Positions 43,879 through 53,795 of a stretch of DNA of 64,000 bases are shown here, one piece after another. The translations under genes and the position numbers were made by a program. The stretch is from Candidatus Gracilibacteria bacterium GN02-873 (lineage in GTDB: Bacteria; Patescibacteriota; Gracilibacteria; BD1-5; UBA2023): the NCBI GenBank assembly GCA_003260345.1, contig MORC01000002.1:62001-126000 (forward strand), written 5' to 3'. The notes beneath the pieces were generated by a model, which worked only from the letters and a program-made list of their open reading frames with translations, made no database searches and was not told where the DNA came from. Numbering within the stretch: position 1 is the first letter of the stretch; each line of letters begins with the position of its first letter.

Positions 43879-44586
43879 ATGCAACGATTTTTTATTAATC
43901 GCCCATTACGGGAAACAGAAATTTTTGACGATGAAATATTTCATCAAATTACGAGGGTTCTTCGAATGAAAAAAGGTGATCAAATTATACTTTTTTGTGG
44001 TGATGGAGTTGAATATCTGTACGAATTGACCAATTTTTCAAAAAAATCGGTGGAATGTGTACAGCGAGAAAAATACGAGCCAACTGGTCGCGAATCATCC
44101 AAAAATATTACGCTTTACCAGTCTTTGCCGAACAAAATGGAAAAACTCGAATGGATTGTTCAGAAAAATACGGAGCTTGGTGTGCAGAAAATTATTTTTT
44201 TCCGATCTGATCGTTCGCAAAAGTTATTTCTTTCTGATTCTAAAAAAGAGCGAATCAAGGCTATTTCTCGTGAAGCACTGGAGCAGTGTGGTGGGCTTTT
44301 TCCTGTGGAAATTATTTTTTCTGATGAAAATCTGGAATCCATTTTAAAAAACAAGAATCCAGACGAAAAAAGACTATTTCTCCATACAGAATGACAAAAA
44401 ACGCAACTCAATGAACTTGTGAATGAAGAAAAATTTGGAATTTTTATCGGGCCAGAAGGTGGATGGTCAGGCTCGGAAATACAAGAAATGAACGAAAATA
44501 ATTTAATAATTGTTCATTTATGATGAAGAATTCTTCGAACTGAGACGGCTGGTATGTGTATGGCTTTTGGCCTCAATAATCTCTAA
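43879..44586 (+). CDS. rsmE: 16S rRNA m3U1498 methyltransferase RsmE
   Basis: 235 residues. N-terminal PUA-like domain (MQRFFINRPL ... HQITRVLRMKKGDQI) and a SPOUT methyltransferase domain with KMEKLEWIVQKNTELGV, the SAM loop IGPEGGWSGSEI and the knot motif LGGRILRTETAGM. In HLGGRILRTETA both glycines are consecutive TGA codons and the second Arg is CGA, so both codon readings are supported at once. A terminator follows directly. Confidence 0.95.
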
Positions 44587-44612
44587 AACACAATATATTG
44601 TGTTTTTATTTT
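44585..44612 (+). terminator. terminator after rsmE
   Basis: An 11-bp stem from AAAACACAATA and its complement, then a T-rich tail, overlapping the rsmE stop. Confidence 0.75.
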
Positions 44613-44744
44613 TCTCTTATTCCGATAGTAAAATTTTTGCTTTCATATTTGTACGAAAAACTATAAAAATAACGAATTGAAAGGAAAAATATGAGTACAG
44701 AAAATATACAGATACAAAAATTTTATACAAAAATCGTTTAATAA

Positions 44745-45317
44745 CTGTCCGTTTTTTATATAAATATATTTTCCCTTACCAAAGCCAAAAATTGAGAATA
44801 TCCTCTATATTTTGCGATTTTTTCATCAAAAAGCAAGACTAAAAGGTTGCAGCATTTTCGAAAAACTGATATACTGCTTGTGTCTTCTGGAGAACAGAAG
44901 GACACCTTAACAAAACCTGACTTGCTAATCATAGGATCCTTGACTCACAAGATCATCCTGTTTGTAAAAACAAAAATTTATTTTGCCAATAATTATACCA
45001 ATACAAAAGAACAAATAATAATTATACCAAAAGCAAATACAACGGAATGAGAGTCTATACTTTTTTTCTTTCAAAAATTGGAAGCGAAAAAGTTTAGATT
45101 CTCACTCCAACAAAAAGGATTCGAAACTTCCTTCAAAAAAGTTTCGAAAGGCCAGTTGGGTCATTGCCTCTTCGGCAATGCGAGTGTGAGAACTCAAAAC
45201 TCTCGTGAATTGTGTATGACCTCTGTCGTAAAATGCCATAGAGCATTCGAGTGTCCCACAATCACTTATTATTTGAACTTCGGTTGTACCAACAATCCGA
45301 AGTTTTTTGTTTTTTAA
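44745..45317 (+). CDS. uncertain open frame inside the inverted-repeat element
   Basis: With TGA = Gly the frame stays open for 190 codons, almost exactly from one inverted repeat to the other; chance would usually give a TAA or TAG much earlier in such AT-rich DNA. There is no ATG near the start; TTG at 44847 would give 156 residues. The product is Lys/Cys-containing with no recognised motif. The DNA also folds into hairpins (CATTGCC/GGCAATG near 45165-45183; AACTTCGG/CCGAAGTT at the end). It may be a decayed coding gene of the element. Confidence 0.3.
45276..45309 (+). terminator. hairpin with T tract at the end of the element
   Basis: AACTTCGG/CCGAAGTT stem with inner TTGT/ACAA pairs, followed by a T run. 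Confidence 0.6.
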
Positions 45318-45408
45318 AAACGGACAATTATAAAAGTTTTTCACAAAAATGTAAAAAACTTGTTAAAAAGTACAAGTATTATTCAATAATTGTTCGAAAA
45401 TATTATTT

Positions 45409-45867
45409 TTACTCGTGATGATAATTACTTCATTTCATAATTTCAAAGCTTCGATAAATCTGCTCCATTAAAATTAAAAAAGCAAGCGAATGAGGAAAAA
45501 TCATATCCGAAAATTTGAGAAGTTGTACACAATATTTTTCTTGAATTTTTTCGACATCAAAACCATAACTTCCACCAATCACAAAAATTATATTCTCACT
45601 TTTATTGTATAATTTTTGTATACAATTTGAAAAATTTTTCGTATTCATGTGTTCACCACGTTCATCACAGAGAAAAATTTTACCAGGAATCTTTGCAAGT
45701 TTTTCAAGAATTTTTTCGGTTTCTTTATTCTTGATAAAAGTGCTTTCTGTGTGTTTGATAGGTTTGATTGTATGAATCAAAATTTGCTTACCAAGGCGCT
45801 TTTCATATTCTTTTATTGCTTCGCCAAAATGTTTGTGTCCGTCAGAAATGTGAATTATATGAATCAT
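45409..45867 (-). CDS. rlmH: 23S rRNA m3-pseudouridine1915 methyltransferase RlmH
   Basis: 152 residues, the normal length. SPOUT family: IFLCDERGEHMNTKNFS, the SAM loop FVIGGSYGFD and LLKFSDMIFPHSLAFLILMEQIYRSF. The C-terminus is the key point: a TGA at 45430-45432 is read as Gly, giving MKGSNYHHE and TAA at 45409, which matches the GxPYH ending of the family; under the standard code this catalytic tail is lost. The start at 45867 gives MIHIIHISDG. Confidence 0.95.
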
Positions 45868-45924
45868 AAAAAGGCTTAAATAAAAGAAAAAAAGAGAATT
45901 GTGAAAAAATTTTATAAAAAAATT

Positions 45925-45952
45925 TTGACTTTTCAAGTATTTTTCATATTAT
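45925..45952 (+). promoter_or_regulatory. tRNA cluster promoter
   Basis: TTGACT (45925-45930), 16-nt spacer, TATTAT (45947-45952), 20 nt before tRNA-Thr. Same boxes and spacing as the S-layer promoter. Confidence 0.7.
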
Positions 45953-45972
45953 CTCTTTCGTCTATATAACTT

Positions 45973-46048
45973 GCCACCTTAGCTCAGTTGGTAGAGCATC
46001 GGTTTTGTAAACCGGCGGTCATCAGTTCAAGTCTGATAGGTGGCTCCA
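45973..46048 (+). tRNA. tRNA-Thr (anticodon TGT)
   Basis: Acceptor GCCACCT/AGGTGGC, D-arm GCTCAGTTGG, loop TTTGTAA, T-loop TTCAAGT, encoded CCA. Confidence 0.95.
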
Positions 46049-46140
46049 CTTATTTGGGTTTTAGAAGTTTGGAATATTAGATTGAAAAATCTTAAATCTA
46101 AAATTCGAAAAGTCTAAAACTTTTTTCTTTTCATTTTCCT

Positions 46141-46225
46141 GGGTCGGTTCCAGAGCGGTCAAATGGGGAGGACTGTAAATCCTTTGGCTTCGCCTTCGGG
46201 GGTTCGAATCCCTCCCGGCCCACCA
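46141..46225 (+). tRNA. tRNA-Tyr (anticodon GTA)
   Basis: 85 nt with a long variable arm; acceptor GGGTCGG/CCGGCCC, loop CTGTAAA, T-loop TTCGAAT, encoded CCA. Confidence 0.94.
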
Positions 46226-46239
46226 CTTTTTACATCTAT

Positions 46240-46316
46240 GGGTGATTAGCTCAGTTGGCGAGAGCATCTGCCTTACAAGCAGGGGGTCGGGGGTTCGAAT
46301 CCCTCATCACCCACCA
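46240..46316 (+). tRNA. tRNA-Val (anticodon TAC)
   Basis: Acceptor GGGTGAT/ATCACCC, loop CTTACAA, T-loop TTCGAAT, encoded CCA. Confidence 0.95.
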
Positions 46317-46322
46317 TATTGG

Positions 46323-46343
46323 TAACCTTTTGGGTTATTTTTT
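46323..46343 (+). terminator. terminator after tRNA-Val
   Basis: TAACC/GGTTA short stem followed by six T. Confidence 0.55.
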
Positions 46344-46364
46344 GTTTAAAGGCATCAAAAAAAT

Positions 46365-46392
46365 TTGCTTTTGATGAAAAAATTTATATAAT
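46365..46392 (+). promoter_or_regulatory. promoter of tRNA-Arg and tRNA-Leu
   Basis: TTGCTT (46365-46370), 16-nt spacer, TATAAT (46387-46392). Confidence 0.65.
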
Positions 46393-46419
46393 CGGCTCGG
46401 TTTTGAATTTTCAAAATTT

Positions 46420-46495
46420 GCACCCATAGCTCAATTGGAAGAGTATCGGTCTTCGAAACCGGCGGTTGTAGGTTCGAACCCTACTGGGTGCACCA
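46420..46495 (+). tRNA. tRNA-Arg (anticodon TCG)
   Basis: Acceptor GCACCCA/TGGGTGC, loop CTTCGAA giving anticodon TCG, T-loop TTCGAAC, encoded CCA. It reads CGA, a frequent codon here, and supports CGA as arginine. Confidence 0.94.
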
Positions 46496-46504
46496 CAGAT
46501 ATTT

Positions 46505-46588
46505 GCTCGGGTGGTGGAATGGTAGACACGTACGCTTGAGGTGCGTATGCCTAACGGTGTGGGGGTTCAAGTCCCCCCTCGAGCACCA
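46505..46588 (+). tRNA. tRNA-Leu (anticodon GAG)
   Basis: 84 nt with a long variable arm; acceptor GCTCGGG/CTCGAGC, loop TTGAGGT, T-loop TTCAAGT, encoded CCA. Confidence 0.94.
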
Positions 46589-46696
46589 AGTTGAATCAAA
46601 ATTTTGGTTTCCTATTTCGCCAAATAAAAAATAGGAGGAGGCTTTCGTACCTTTGAAAATTGAGCGATTGCATTTTACTCTTTTATCCATTATCGT

Positions 46697-46951
46697 ATGA
46701 AAAAAGGAATTCATCCTGAATCTCGCGAAATTCTTTTCGTGGATCGAAGTGCGAATTTTGTTTTGAAAACTCGCTCAACTCTTCAACCAAAAGATACTTA
46801 CGAATACGAAGGGAAAGAATATCCTGTAATGTTTGTGGAAACTTCTTCAGCTTCTCATCCATTCTACACAGGACAGAAAGTTCTTTTGAAAACTTCATCT
46901 ATCGACAAGTTCTACGCTCGTCAGAAAAAAACTGAAAATCTCTCAAAATAA
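46697..46951 (+). CDS. rpmE2: 50S ribosomal protein L31, type B
   Basis: 84 residues. MKKGIHPESREILFVDRSANFVLKTRSTL and the later EGKEYPVMFVETSSASHPFYTGQ match type-B L31 (no zinc cysteines). L31 sits at the bridge between subunits. No TGA codons. The 108 nt before it hold AGGAGG at about 46636 and a CCTATTT/AAATAGG pairing, possibly leader structure. It has its own terminator. Confidence 0.93.
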   Translation: MKKGIHPESREILFVDRSANFVLKTRSTLQPKDTYEYEGKEYPVMFVETSSASHPFYTGQKVLLKTSSIDKFYARQKKTENLSK

Positions 46952-46968
46952 TTTGAGGGATTTTTTCG
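46935..46968 (+). terminator. terminator after the L31 gene
   Basis: CTCAAA/TTTGAG stem flanked by AAATC and GATTT, with six T; it overlaps the end of the coding region. Confidence 0.75.
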
Positions 46969-47034
46969 GTAAAATTTTAAAAAATTCTGCTCTCATTTTT
47001 CTTGGGAAAATCATAAAAAAAGTAGATTTTTCTT

Positions 47035-47061
47035 TTGCATTTTTTGGATTTTTCCTATAAT
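47035..47061 (+). promoter_or_regulatory. secY promoter
   Basis: TTGCAT (47035-47040), 15-nt spacer, TATAAT (47056-47061). Confidence 0.5.
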
Positions 47062-47089
47062 AGAGCGTACTCTTAATTTTATTTATTGT

Positions 47090-48397
47090 ATGTTAGCAAA
47101 TGTGAAAAAAATCTGGGGAACAGCGCATATTCGAAAAAGCATAATTGTGACGCTTCTCTTGATTTTGGTCTACAAACTTTTGGCTTCAATTCCAGTGCCA
47201 GGAGTGAATACAGCACTGCTTGATCTGTATATTCAACAATTCCAATCGAATCAGCAACTTGCATTTTTTGGTGCGTTGATGGGTGGTGGTTTGGAACAAT
47301 ATTCTATTATTTTGATGGGCCTTTCGCCATATATCAACGCAACAATCGTCATTCAATTGCTTGGTGTTGTGATTCCATCGCTCGAATCTCTCAAAAAAGA
47401 AGGTGAACAAGGACAGAAAAAACTCAATAACTACGGACGATATTTGACGGTTCCACTCGCATTTGCGCAGAGTTATGGTATGATTTTGCTTCTAAATACA
47501 CTTTTCAATATTCAGATTATTGATACTTCCAACTTTATGGGGGCAGTGTTGCCAGCGATGATTACTATTACGGCTGGAACAATGATTCTTCTTTGGCTTG
47601 GTGATTTGATTACAGAGAGTGGTATTGGTAATGGTACCTCGATCGTAATCTTTGCCGGTATCCTTGCGAATGTACCACAATATTTTGTAAATTATATTTC
47701 CCAAGGGCTCTATATTCCACTGATTGCACTCGTAGCACTGACAATTTTGGTGATTTATATTATTGTGCGATTTACAGAAGGACATCGTCGCATTCCTCTC
47801 GTATATACTCGTACTGGTCGAGACGAACGTTCATATTTTCCGATTCGTATCAACCAGGCAGGTATGGTACCTATGATCTTCGCAGCATCTTTGGTAACTT
47901 TCCCTTCTATTATTGGACAAGTTTTGGTACAGCGTGCCGGAGGACAAGCTCGTGAAATTGGTGAATTTTTGGTAAGTCATTTTAGTATGAATAATCCAAG
48001 TTGGTGGTTCATTGGAGTATATTTCCTTTTGATTATTGGGTTTTCATATTTTTATGTAGCGATTACATTCAACACAGACGATGTTGCAGAAAATATTCAG
48101 AAACGCGGTGGATATATTCCAGGAATTCGACCAGGAAAGGAAACTTCTGAGTATTTGGCTAAAGTTTCGAATCGTCTCAATCTTTTTGGAGGCGTGTTCT
48201 TGGCGATTATTGCGGTTTTTCCATATATTGTAACGAACCTTAATAATCAATTTGGATTTTTCCCAGCACCGAATGGTGGCATGATTGACTTGGTGATTCC
48301 AGGCGCGAGCCTGATTATTGCGGTTGCAGTAATTCTTGAAATTATTCGTCGCATTGATACGGATCTCAAAAGTTTCAATTATCGAAAATTTTATTAA
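47090..48397 (+). CDS. secY: protein translocase subunit SecY
   Basis: 435 residues with ten membrane helices. Family features: RKSIIVTLLLILVYKLLASIPVPGV at helix 1, the plug region, SGIGNGTSIVIFAGI, and the cytoplasmic loop IPLVYTRTGRDERSYFPIRIN-type segment with RINQAGMVPMIFAASL. It forms the Sec channel for exported proteins such as the S-layer protein. No TGA codons. Unusually it stands alone between L31 and unknown genes, not in the ribosomal protein operon. Confidence 0.97.
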   Translation: MLANVKKIWGTAHIRKSIIVTLLLILVYKLLASIPVPGVNTALLDLYIQQFQSNQQLAFFGALMGGGLEQYSIILMGLSPYINATIVIQLLGVVIPSLESLKKEGEQGQKKLNNYGRYLTVPLAFAQSYGMILLLNTLFNIQIIDTSNFMGAVLPAMITITAGTMILLWLGDLITESGIGNGTSIVIFAGILANVPQYFVNYISQGLYIPLIALVALTILVIYIIVRFTEGHRRIPLVYTRTGRDERSYFPIRINQAGMVPMIFAASLVTFPSIIGQVLVQRAGGQAREIGEFLVSHFSMNNPSWWFIGVYFLLIIGFSYFYVAITFNTDDVAENIQKRGGYIPGIRPGKETSEYLAKVSNRLNLFGGVFLAIIAVFPYIVTNLNNQFGFFPAPNGGMIDLVIPGASLIIAVAVILEIIRRIDTDLKSFNYRKFY

Positions 48398-48425
48398 AAT
48401 CTTCCTTTTTTGGAGGATTTTTTTT
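48398..48425 (+). terminator. secY terminator
   Basis: AATCTTCC/GGAGGATT stem, T6 loop and T tract. Confidence 0.8.
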
Positions 48426-48494
48426 GTGGAAAATTTTTCTGAAAATAAAATTCTTGACAAAAATGAAAAAACTCGAAAAATAGAGATAAAATTT

Positions 48495-48523
48495 TTGCAA
48501 ATTTGTAAATAATATGCTAAAAT
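48495..48523 (+). promoter_or_regulatory. promoter of the large-protein genes
   Basis: TTGCAA (48495-48500), 17-nt spacer, TAAAAT (48518-48523), 25 nt before the ATG. Confidence 0.5.
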
Positions 48524-48548
48524 AATAAGGAATTTAATTTTTTTATAT

Positions 48549-51500
48549 ATGACAAGTTCTTATCAAATCAATTCTTTGCGCGATTTTTTTGAAAAAGGTG
48601 AAGAAATAACGAAAAAACCTTTGAGTGATTCGGTGATTACAGAATATGAAACACTCGTAAAATCGGCTGAAAATTTTATTAAAAACCTCGAAATAAATAG
48701 TCCAGAACGACCTCAGGCAGCAAAAGCGCTTCAAACATTGCGTGAAAGTTTTGTAAAATTACAAGAAACAAGCAATGCTAATAAACAAAAAATTCAGGAA
48801 GAACTTCGTGCTGAGTGGGAAACATTGAGACAATCTGTTGTTGAGATTACACCAACTCATTCATCTCAAAATGAATGAGCATCACAAGAAGAGGATTCTC
48901 AGGAAAAAAATTCTGAATCTCAAGAAGAATCTCAAGAAGAATCTCAAGCAAAACCTGCTGAATATAAGCCAGAACCAATCACCGAAAAAGTACAAGAAGA
49001 ATTGAATGAATTTCAAAAGGAAGCATTCGAGGCTTTTAAAAAACAAACACTCGGTGAAAATGGAGAAATGGACGAACTTTCTTTCCGTCGCGGAATTGAA
49101 TTTTTGTCGGAACTTTCTAATTTTTCAAACATTGAAGCGGAAAAAGGAAAATTTGACTGGTTGGACACAAAAGAAAAAGAAATGCTTCTCAAACAAATGC
49201 CCGCTGTTCAGGGAATTATCGGTTCTATTTTTGTAGAACAATTTTTCCGTGCTGGATATGAATTTGGTTTCAATGCTGATAATACCGTGATTGTAAAACC
49301 AAAAAATGCTGGTCAACAAACAAAAGCTCGTGAACTACAAACACAGCTGAATAATCAAATTGCTCGCAATCCTCATCTTGCAAATTCGCTTAAAGCCGGC
49401 CTTCTCTATAACAATCAGGATTTGCTCACATACTTGCGAATGAATGCTACTTCTGACGGAAAAGAAATTTCTGAAGATGCACAGAAACCAGAAAATTTTA
49501 TAAAATTTTTGGAAGGGCGTAATACTGATTCTGCCAAGGCTATTTTGGCAAGCCGAAATTTTTTCAAAGATTTGAATTGGGAAGGACATTTGCATGCGGC
49601 GAGTTATGTTCCAAATTTTTCGAAAGAATTATCTGTGATAATGAGTGATCCAGCTGCACGCGACATGGTGCAAAATGCAGAAAAAAAATTGTCAAATAAT
49701 GAATATTATCGCAATGGTTTTACGGCTTTGGCGGGAACTGCGACTGGATATTCAACACAAGAGAAAACGTGGGAAGATTTACGAAACCAATTTTCATCAA
49801 AACCTGTTTCTACTACGATGGAAATGGGGGGTAAGGCATATGGAGAATGATTGAAAGCACTTTTTACAAGCCCAAGCGCTGCTCTGGGGACAGTGCTCGG
49901 TGTGCTCGCGGCTTTTGTGTTTGGTGGATGGAAAACAGGTTTAGCAACATTAATGTTTGGTCCAATAGTTGCAGGTCTTTGAAATCAATGATATGATTAC
50001 TTTTTTGGAAAAGAATCAAACGAAGGAAAGAGCGAAGTACCACCACCATCTCCTGAAGCTACACGACAAGCTATAGCAGGTGCTGTAACAGATCTTCAGA
50101 GAAATAATTATTTTAGGGGTACATACGGAACTGAGAACCTGAGAGAAAAACAAGAATTTATTCAATCTTTTGATAATTTTAATTTTAAGGCGCTATCAGA
50201 TTATGTGGCAGCTCGTAAGCGAGGCGAGGATGCAGTTCTTGAAGGGCTTAGCGATTCACAAAAGGCTGCACTACAAAAACCTGAAAATGAAAAAATTCTT
50301 ATTCAAGAAATTGAAACACTTACAAAAAAAGTGCTTGAAAAAAATCCATGACTACCAGAGAAGGAAATTCTTGAATGATTAGGAAAATTGACTCTTGCCG
50401 ATGTAAGAAATATGGCACTTATCACACCGGAACAAGAGGAAAAAACTGCGCGTGATCTAGTTAAGAAAGTGGCTGATAGTAATCCTTCATGAAAAAAGCT
50501 AGACGCCGATTTTTGGGATGAATGGTCTACTATAAAAGGAATTGCTTCAGCTCTGTTGTATTGGGGTATTGGCTCTATTCCTGCTGCCGGTATTTTGTAT
50601 TTACTAAAATGAAAGGCTTCACCAGGATTTGTGTCGAACGTTATAGCGGTTTTGGCTTTTCCAACAACAGCTTCTTATAGGATTGGTAAAAATTCGTGGG
50701 ATAATCGAAAAACAGGAAATTTAGATAATGTCTCCAAAAGAGAATTTAATGAATTATTAGCTGCACGAGATAAGCTAAAAAGTGAATTTGGATTAATGGA
50801 TAGAACTAAAATCACGTCAACTCCAAAAGGAAAAGTGGCGTATGAGAATTACCAAACTTTGAAAAAACTTATTGCAGAAGTTAGGGCTTGAAAGATAAAT
50901 CTAGCCGATATTGATATGGTTGCACTCAAGAATGGTATTATTCAGAATAAAGATGGTCATCCATTTGATAGATCAACAGGCACTTGGAAAAATCAAAATG
51001 TCGAAGAGAATTCTAGTGTAGTGAAAGAAGATGCTTCAAATCCTAATAATCAAGATACAACCACAGAGAAAAAGCCAGATACAACCACAGAGAAAAAGCC
51101 AGATACTACAACTCAAAATTCAGACTCTACAGAAACTCAACAGTCAGATAATGAAAAGAAACCGTCAGATGCCAAAACGAAAGAAACACCTGCCAAAACT
51201 CCAAATCAAAATGCCGAAAATAAACAGCCAGATGCTAAAACTCCAAATCAAAATGCCGAAATTCCAAAAACACCTGGCGAAACTTCAAAAACACTTCTCG
51301 AAATTCCAGAACCACGTACAATCTATTACAATATAGATGGAAACCAAGTACATATTTCAGTTAATGATTGGCCACGCTTTCAAGAATTAAGGCGGCAACT
51401 TGCAAGTGGCATTCCTCTTGATGACGATTTAATTAGAAAGATGAAACCTATCTTGGCAGAAACACATTTGCCAGATGGTACTAAAATATTTAATGATGAA

Positions 51501-51605
51501 ACTAAATTATCTCATCAACTGGACGATATAATGAAACATCATCGAGGAAAAGAAATAAGTTCATTAAATGATGTCCTTAGACTTGTACTTCATACAATAA
51601 GATAA
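48549..51605 (+). CDS. very large hypothetical membrane protein (1018 residues)
   Basis: Fragments at 48549, 49002, 50631 and 50916 share one frame and join through about ten TGA codons with no TAA or TAG. Features: a helical N-terminus (about 1-110), a Ser/Gln/Glu-rich linker with SQEE repeats (about 111-145), a long soluble helical domain (about 150-430), a hydrophobic pair (about 438-480, GTVLGVLAAFVFGGW), another hydrophobic pair (about 665-720, ALLYWGIGSIPAAGILYLL), and a C-terminal linker with TTTEKKPD and TPNQNAE repeats (about 830-920). No known family. First of three linked genes (6 nt to the next). Confidence 0.75.
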
Positions 51606-51611
51606 TACAAT

Positions 51612-53783
51612 ATGTCTAAAAATACCAAAACATCTCGAGAAAATTCTATTGAGTCGTACAATCAAAAAATGTTACGGGTTTCATGAGAATTTCGTAATGT
51701 TGGTTTTAGTGCAATTGATTTACGATGACAGGGAGCGCAGTATGTTCGAAGTAATTTACAATCAGCTGTTGAACTGTTTTTTCAGAGTTGAATTTTTTCC
51801 TTGGAAAAGGATTCACCCGAACTTAAACAAACCATCGATATAATTTTTCAAAAAATTTCGACTCACCCATGAGTGGAAATGGAGAAACTTAAAACAGCCG
51901 AAATTGTTGATGCGGTGCTTATTTTGGAAAAAACCGATGGCCAGCGAATCTCTATCAATCTTGAAGATTTGTGGCGAGAAATTTTTTTGGAACCACAAAA
52001 AGCTGAAGTTCAACGCCAGACACGCGAAGAAGAAAAAAAATTACAGGAAAATGTTTCTAAGGAAGCTTTTCTCGGTGGAAGCGTTGTTTTGGAATACAGT
52101 GCTCTTGGCACGCTCGCGGTCGGTGGTGCTGGAACGGCTGGATACAAAATGCTCAATATTGGGGAAATGTGAGCGCCTACCGATGGTGAACGCGTGATGG
52201 TAAAATCGTTGCTTGCAAAAATGGAGGACGGAAAAACGGTTCGCATTCGTCTGAAAAAACCGTATGTCGGGACAAAGGCAGACTTTCAGGATGCTATTGG
52301 GAAAATTCTTGCGGATGTAGATATAGATTTTGATCCAACGACAGAAAAAATTTTTTCTCCAACAGATCGTATTTTGCAGGCGCTTAATGATGATCTCAAT
52401 AATCTTACATATGAAAAATATTTGCAAGAAAATCCAGATTCAAAAAAAATGTCTTTGGAAGAATTTGAGAAATTCAAAAGTGAGACGATTCGTAAAAATG
52501 ATCAAGTTATTAAAGATTTGCGTGCTGGAAAAATTTCAGCTCGTCATGCACTCAAATCTACAGCACTCAAAGTAGCATCACATATTGCGCTTTTTCCACT
52601 CTTTGCTGTTGAATTTCATCGTCAACAAACTCCTGGAAATATGATTGAGGCCGTCTTGGAAGAGGTGTGATTCGCATTTGGTATGCGTGCTGGTGCTTGG
52701 GTGGGAAGAAAATTACCAGGCTGGCTCAAAATTCCATGATCGATTATATGAGGATTGGTATGAGGTATGGGGACGGTAGTATGAGGCCATATGGCCGCAG
52801 ATGCTTGGCTTGATACCAACCGACATAAATGGCTTCATTTTCAAAAAGCAAATTATTCAAATGAGCGATCAGTTTCATGACATGTGATTTTTAATCTTGG
52901 TGTGAGTGAGTGACTCGGAAAAATCAACGATGCGTGGCGCTGGGTTGCTGGTAACAAAACACAAGATGGAATTGATATTGGTATTGATAGGACGGATATT
53001 AAAAATCCTTTGACAGGAAATCATTTGTTTACAATCCCTGAAGTGTCAATTTTTCAAGATAAAGTCACGCTTGGAACAAAGCCATGGGAATGGATGCAAA
53101 CCGCTGCAAACCGCGATGTTAATCGTTGGAATGAATATGTTGATCGCTACAAGATTTCTCTCACACGAGAAATATATGAGCTCCTTGGAAAATATCAGCG
53201 CAGCGAAGGTGCTTTCTCAGATACTCAAAAAATTCAACAAGCCTGAGGGAAAGAAAACCTTTTGGAAAAAACATTAGACGAAATATTAAGATGAGGTGAG
53301 GAAGGGGATGTATTTGCAACTCAGATTACCGCTTTGAAAAATGGAATCATGGCAGAGGTAAGAAAGAATTCTCCAATCCCAAATTCTCTCATCAATGAAT
53401 ATATTTCCAAAAGTGTCGGAGCTATGAAGATTGATGAAACACTCTTTATCAAATCGCGCGAGGAGGCGCTCAATCGAGCTGAAAGCCAAATGCAAATGGA
53501 TATTGATACTTTTCCAAATATGACCCCAGAGCTTAAGGCTTATATCAAGACGATTCCTGAACGGATACTTACACAGAGGGATTTATACGAAAACCAATAT
53601 GAAAAACACATGTATGAATCCATGCTCAAAAATGAAACAATGATGAAACTTGGTGATACTGAAATTTCTGTCGGAAATTATTTTGCGCTTTGGCTTGAGA
53701 GCGCCACCACTTGGAATCAAGAAAAATATTTTCTTTCCCAATTGAAGGCCGGAAATACAACAGGTTTTGAATGGTCTCTCTAA
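51612..53783 (+). CDS. large hypothetical protein with glycine-zipper membrane segments
   Basis: 723 residues in one frame through many TGA codons. Helical N-terminus (about 1-140), a first hydrophobic Ala/Gly segment (about 154-178), a soluble domain (about 185-335), a second Gly-rich hydrophobic region (about 355-400) in which most glycines of the GGLVGGMG and GG pairs are TGA, and a helical C-terminal half. No family recognised. The Gly pattern suggests helix packing in a membrane, perhaps oligomeric. It lies between two other unknown proteins. Confidence 0.75.
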
Positions 53784-53795
53784 TATTTAAAAATT

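Larger units (their letters stand above)
44741..45331. mobile_element. 591-bp element bounded by 16-nt inverted repeats
   Basis: Left end 44741-44756 and right end 45316-45331 are inverted copies with one mismatch (core TGTCCGTTTTT). TA dinucleotides flank the core on both sides, as for IS630/mariner-type insertions. No transposase is recognised inside, so it could be a MITE-like or decayed element. The pattern could also be chance or a pair of regulatory sites. Confidence 0.4.

Noticed and set aside
44587..45408. RNase P RNA, tmRNA or SRP RNA in the region after rsmE
   Set aside because: None of the conserved cores of these RNAs is visible; the region is better described as an inverted-repeat element.
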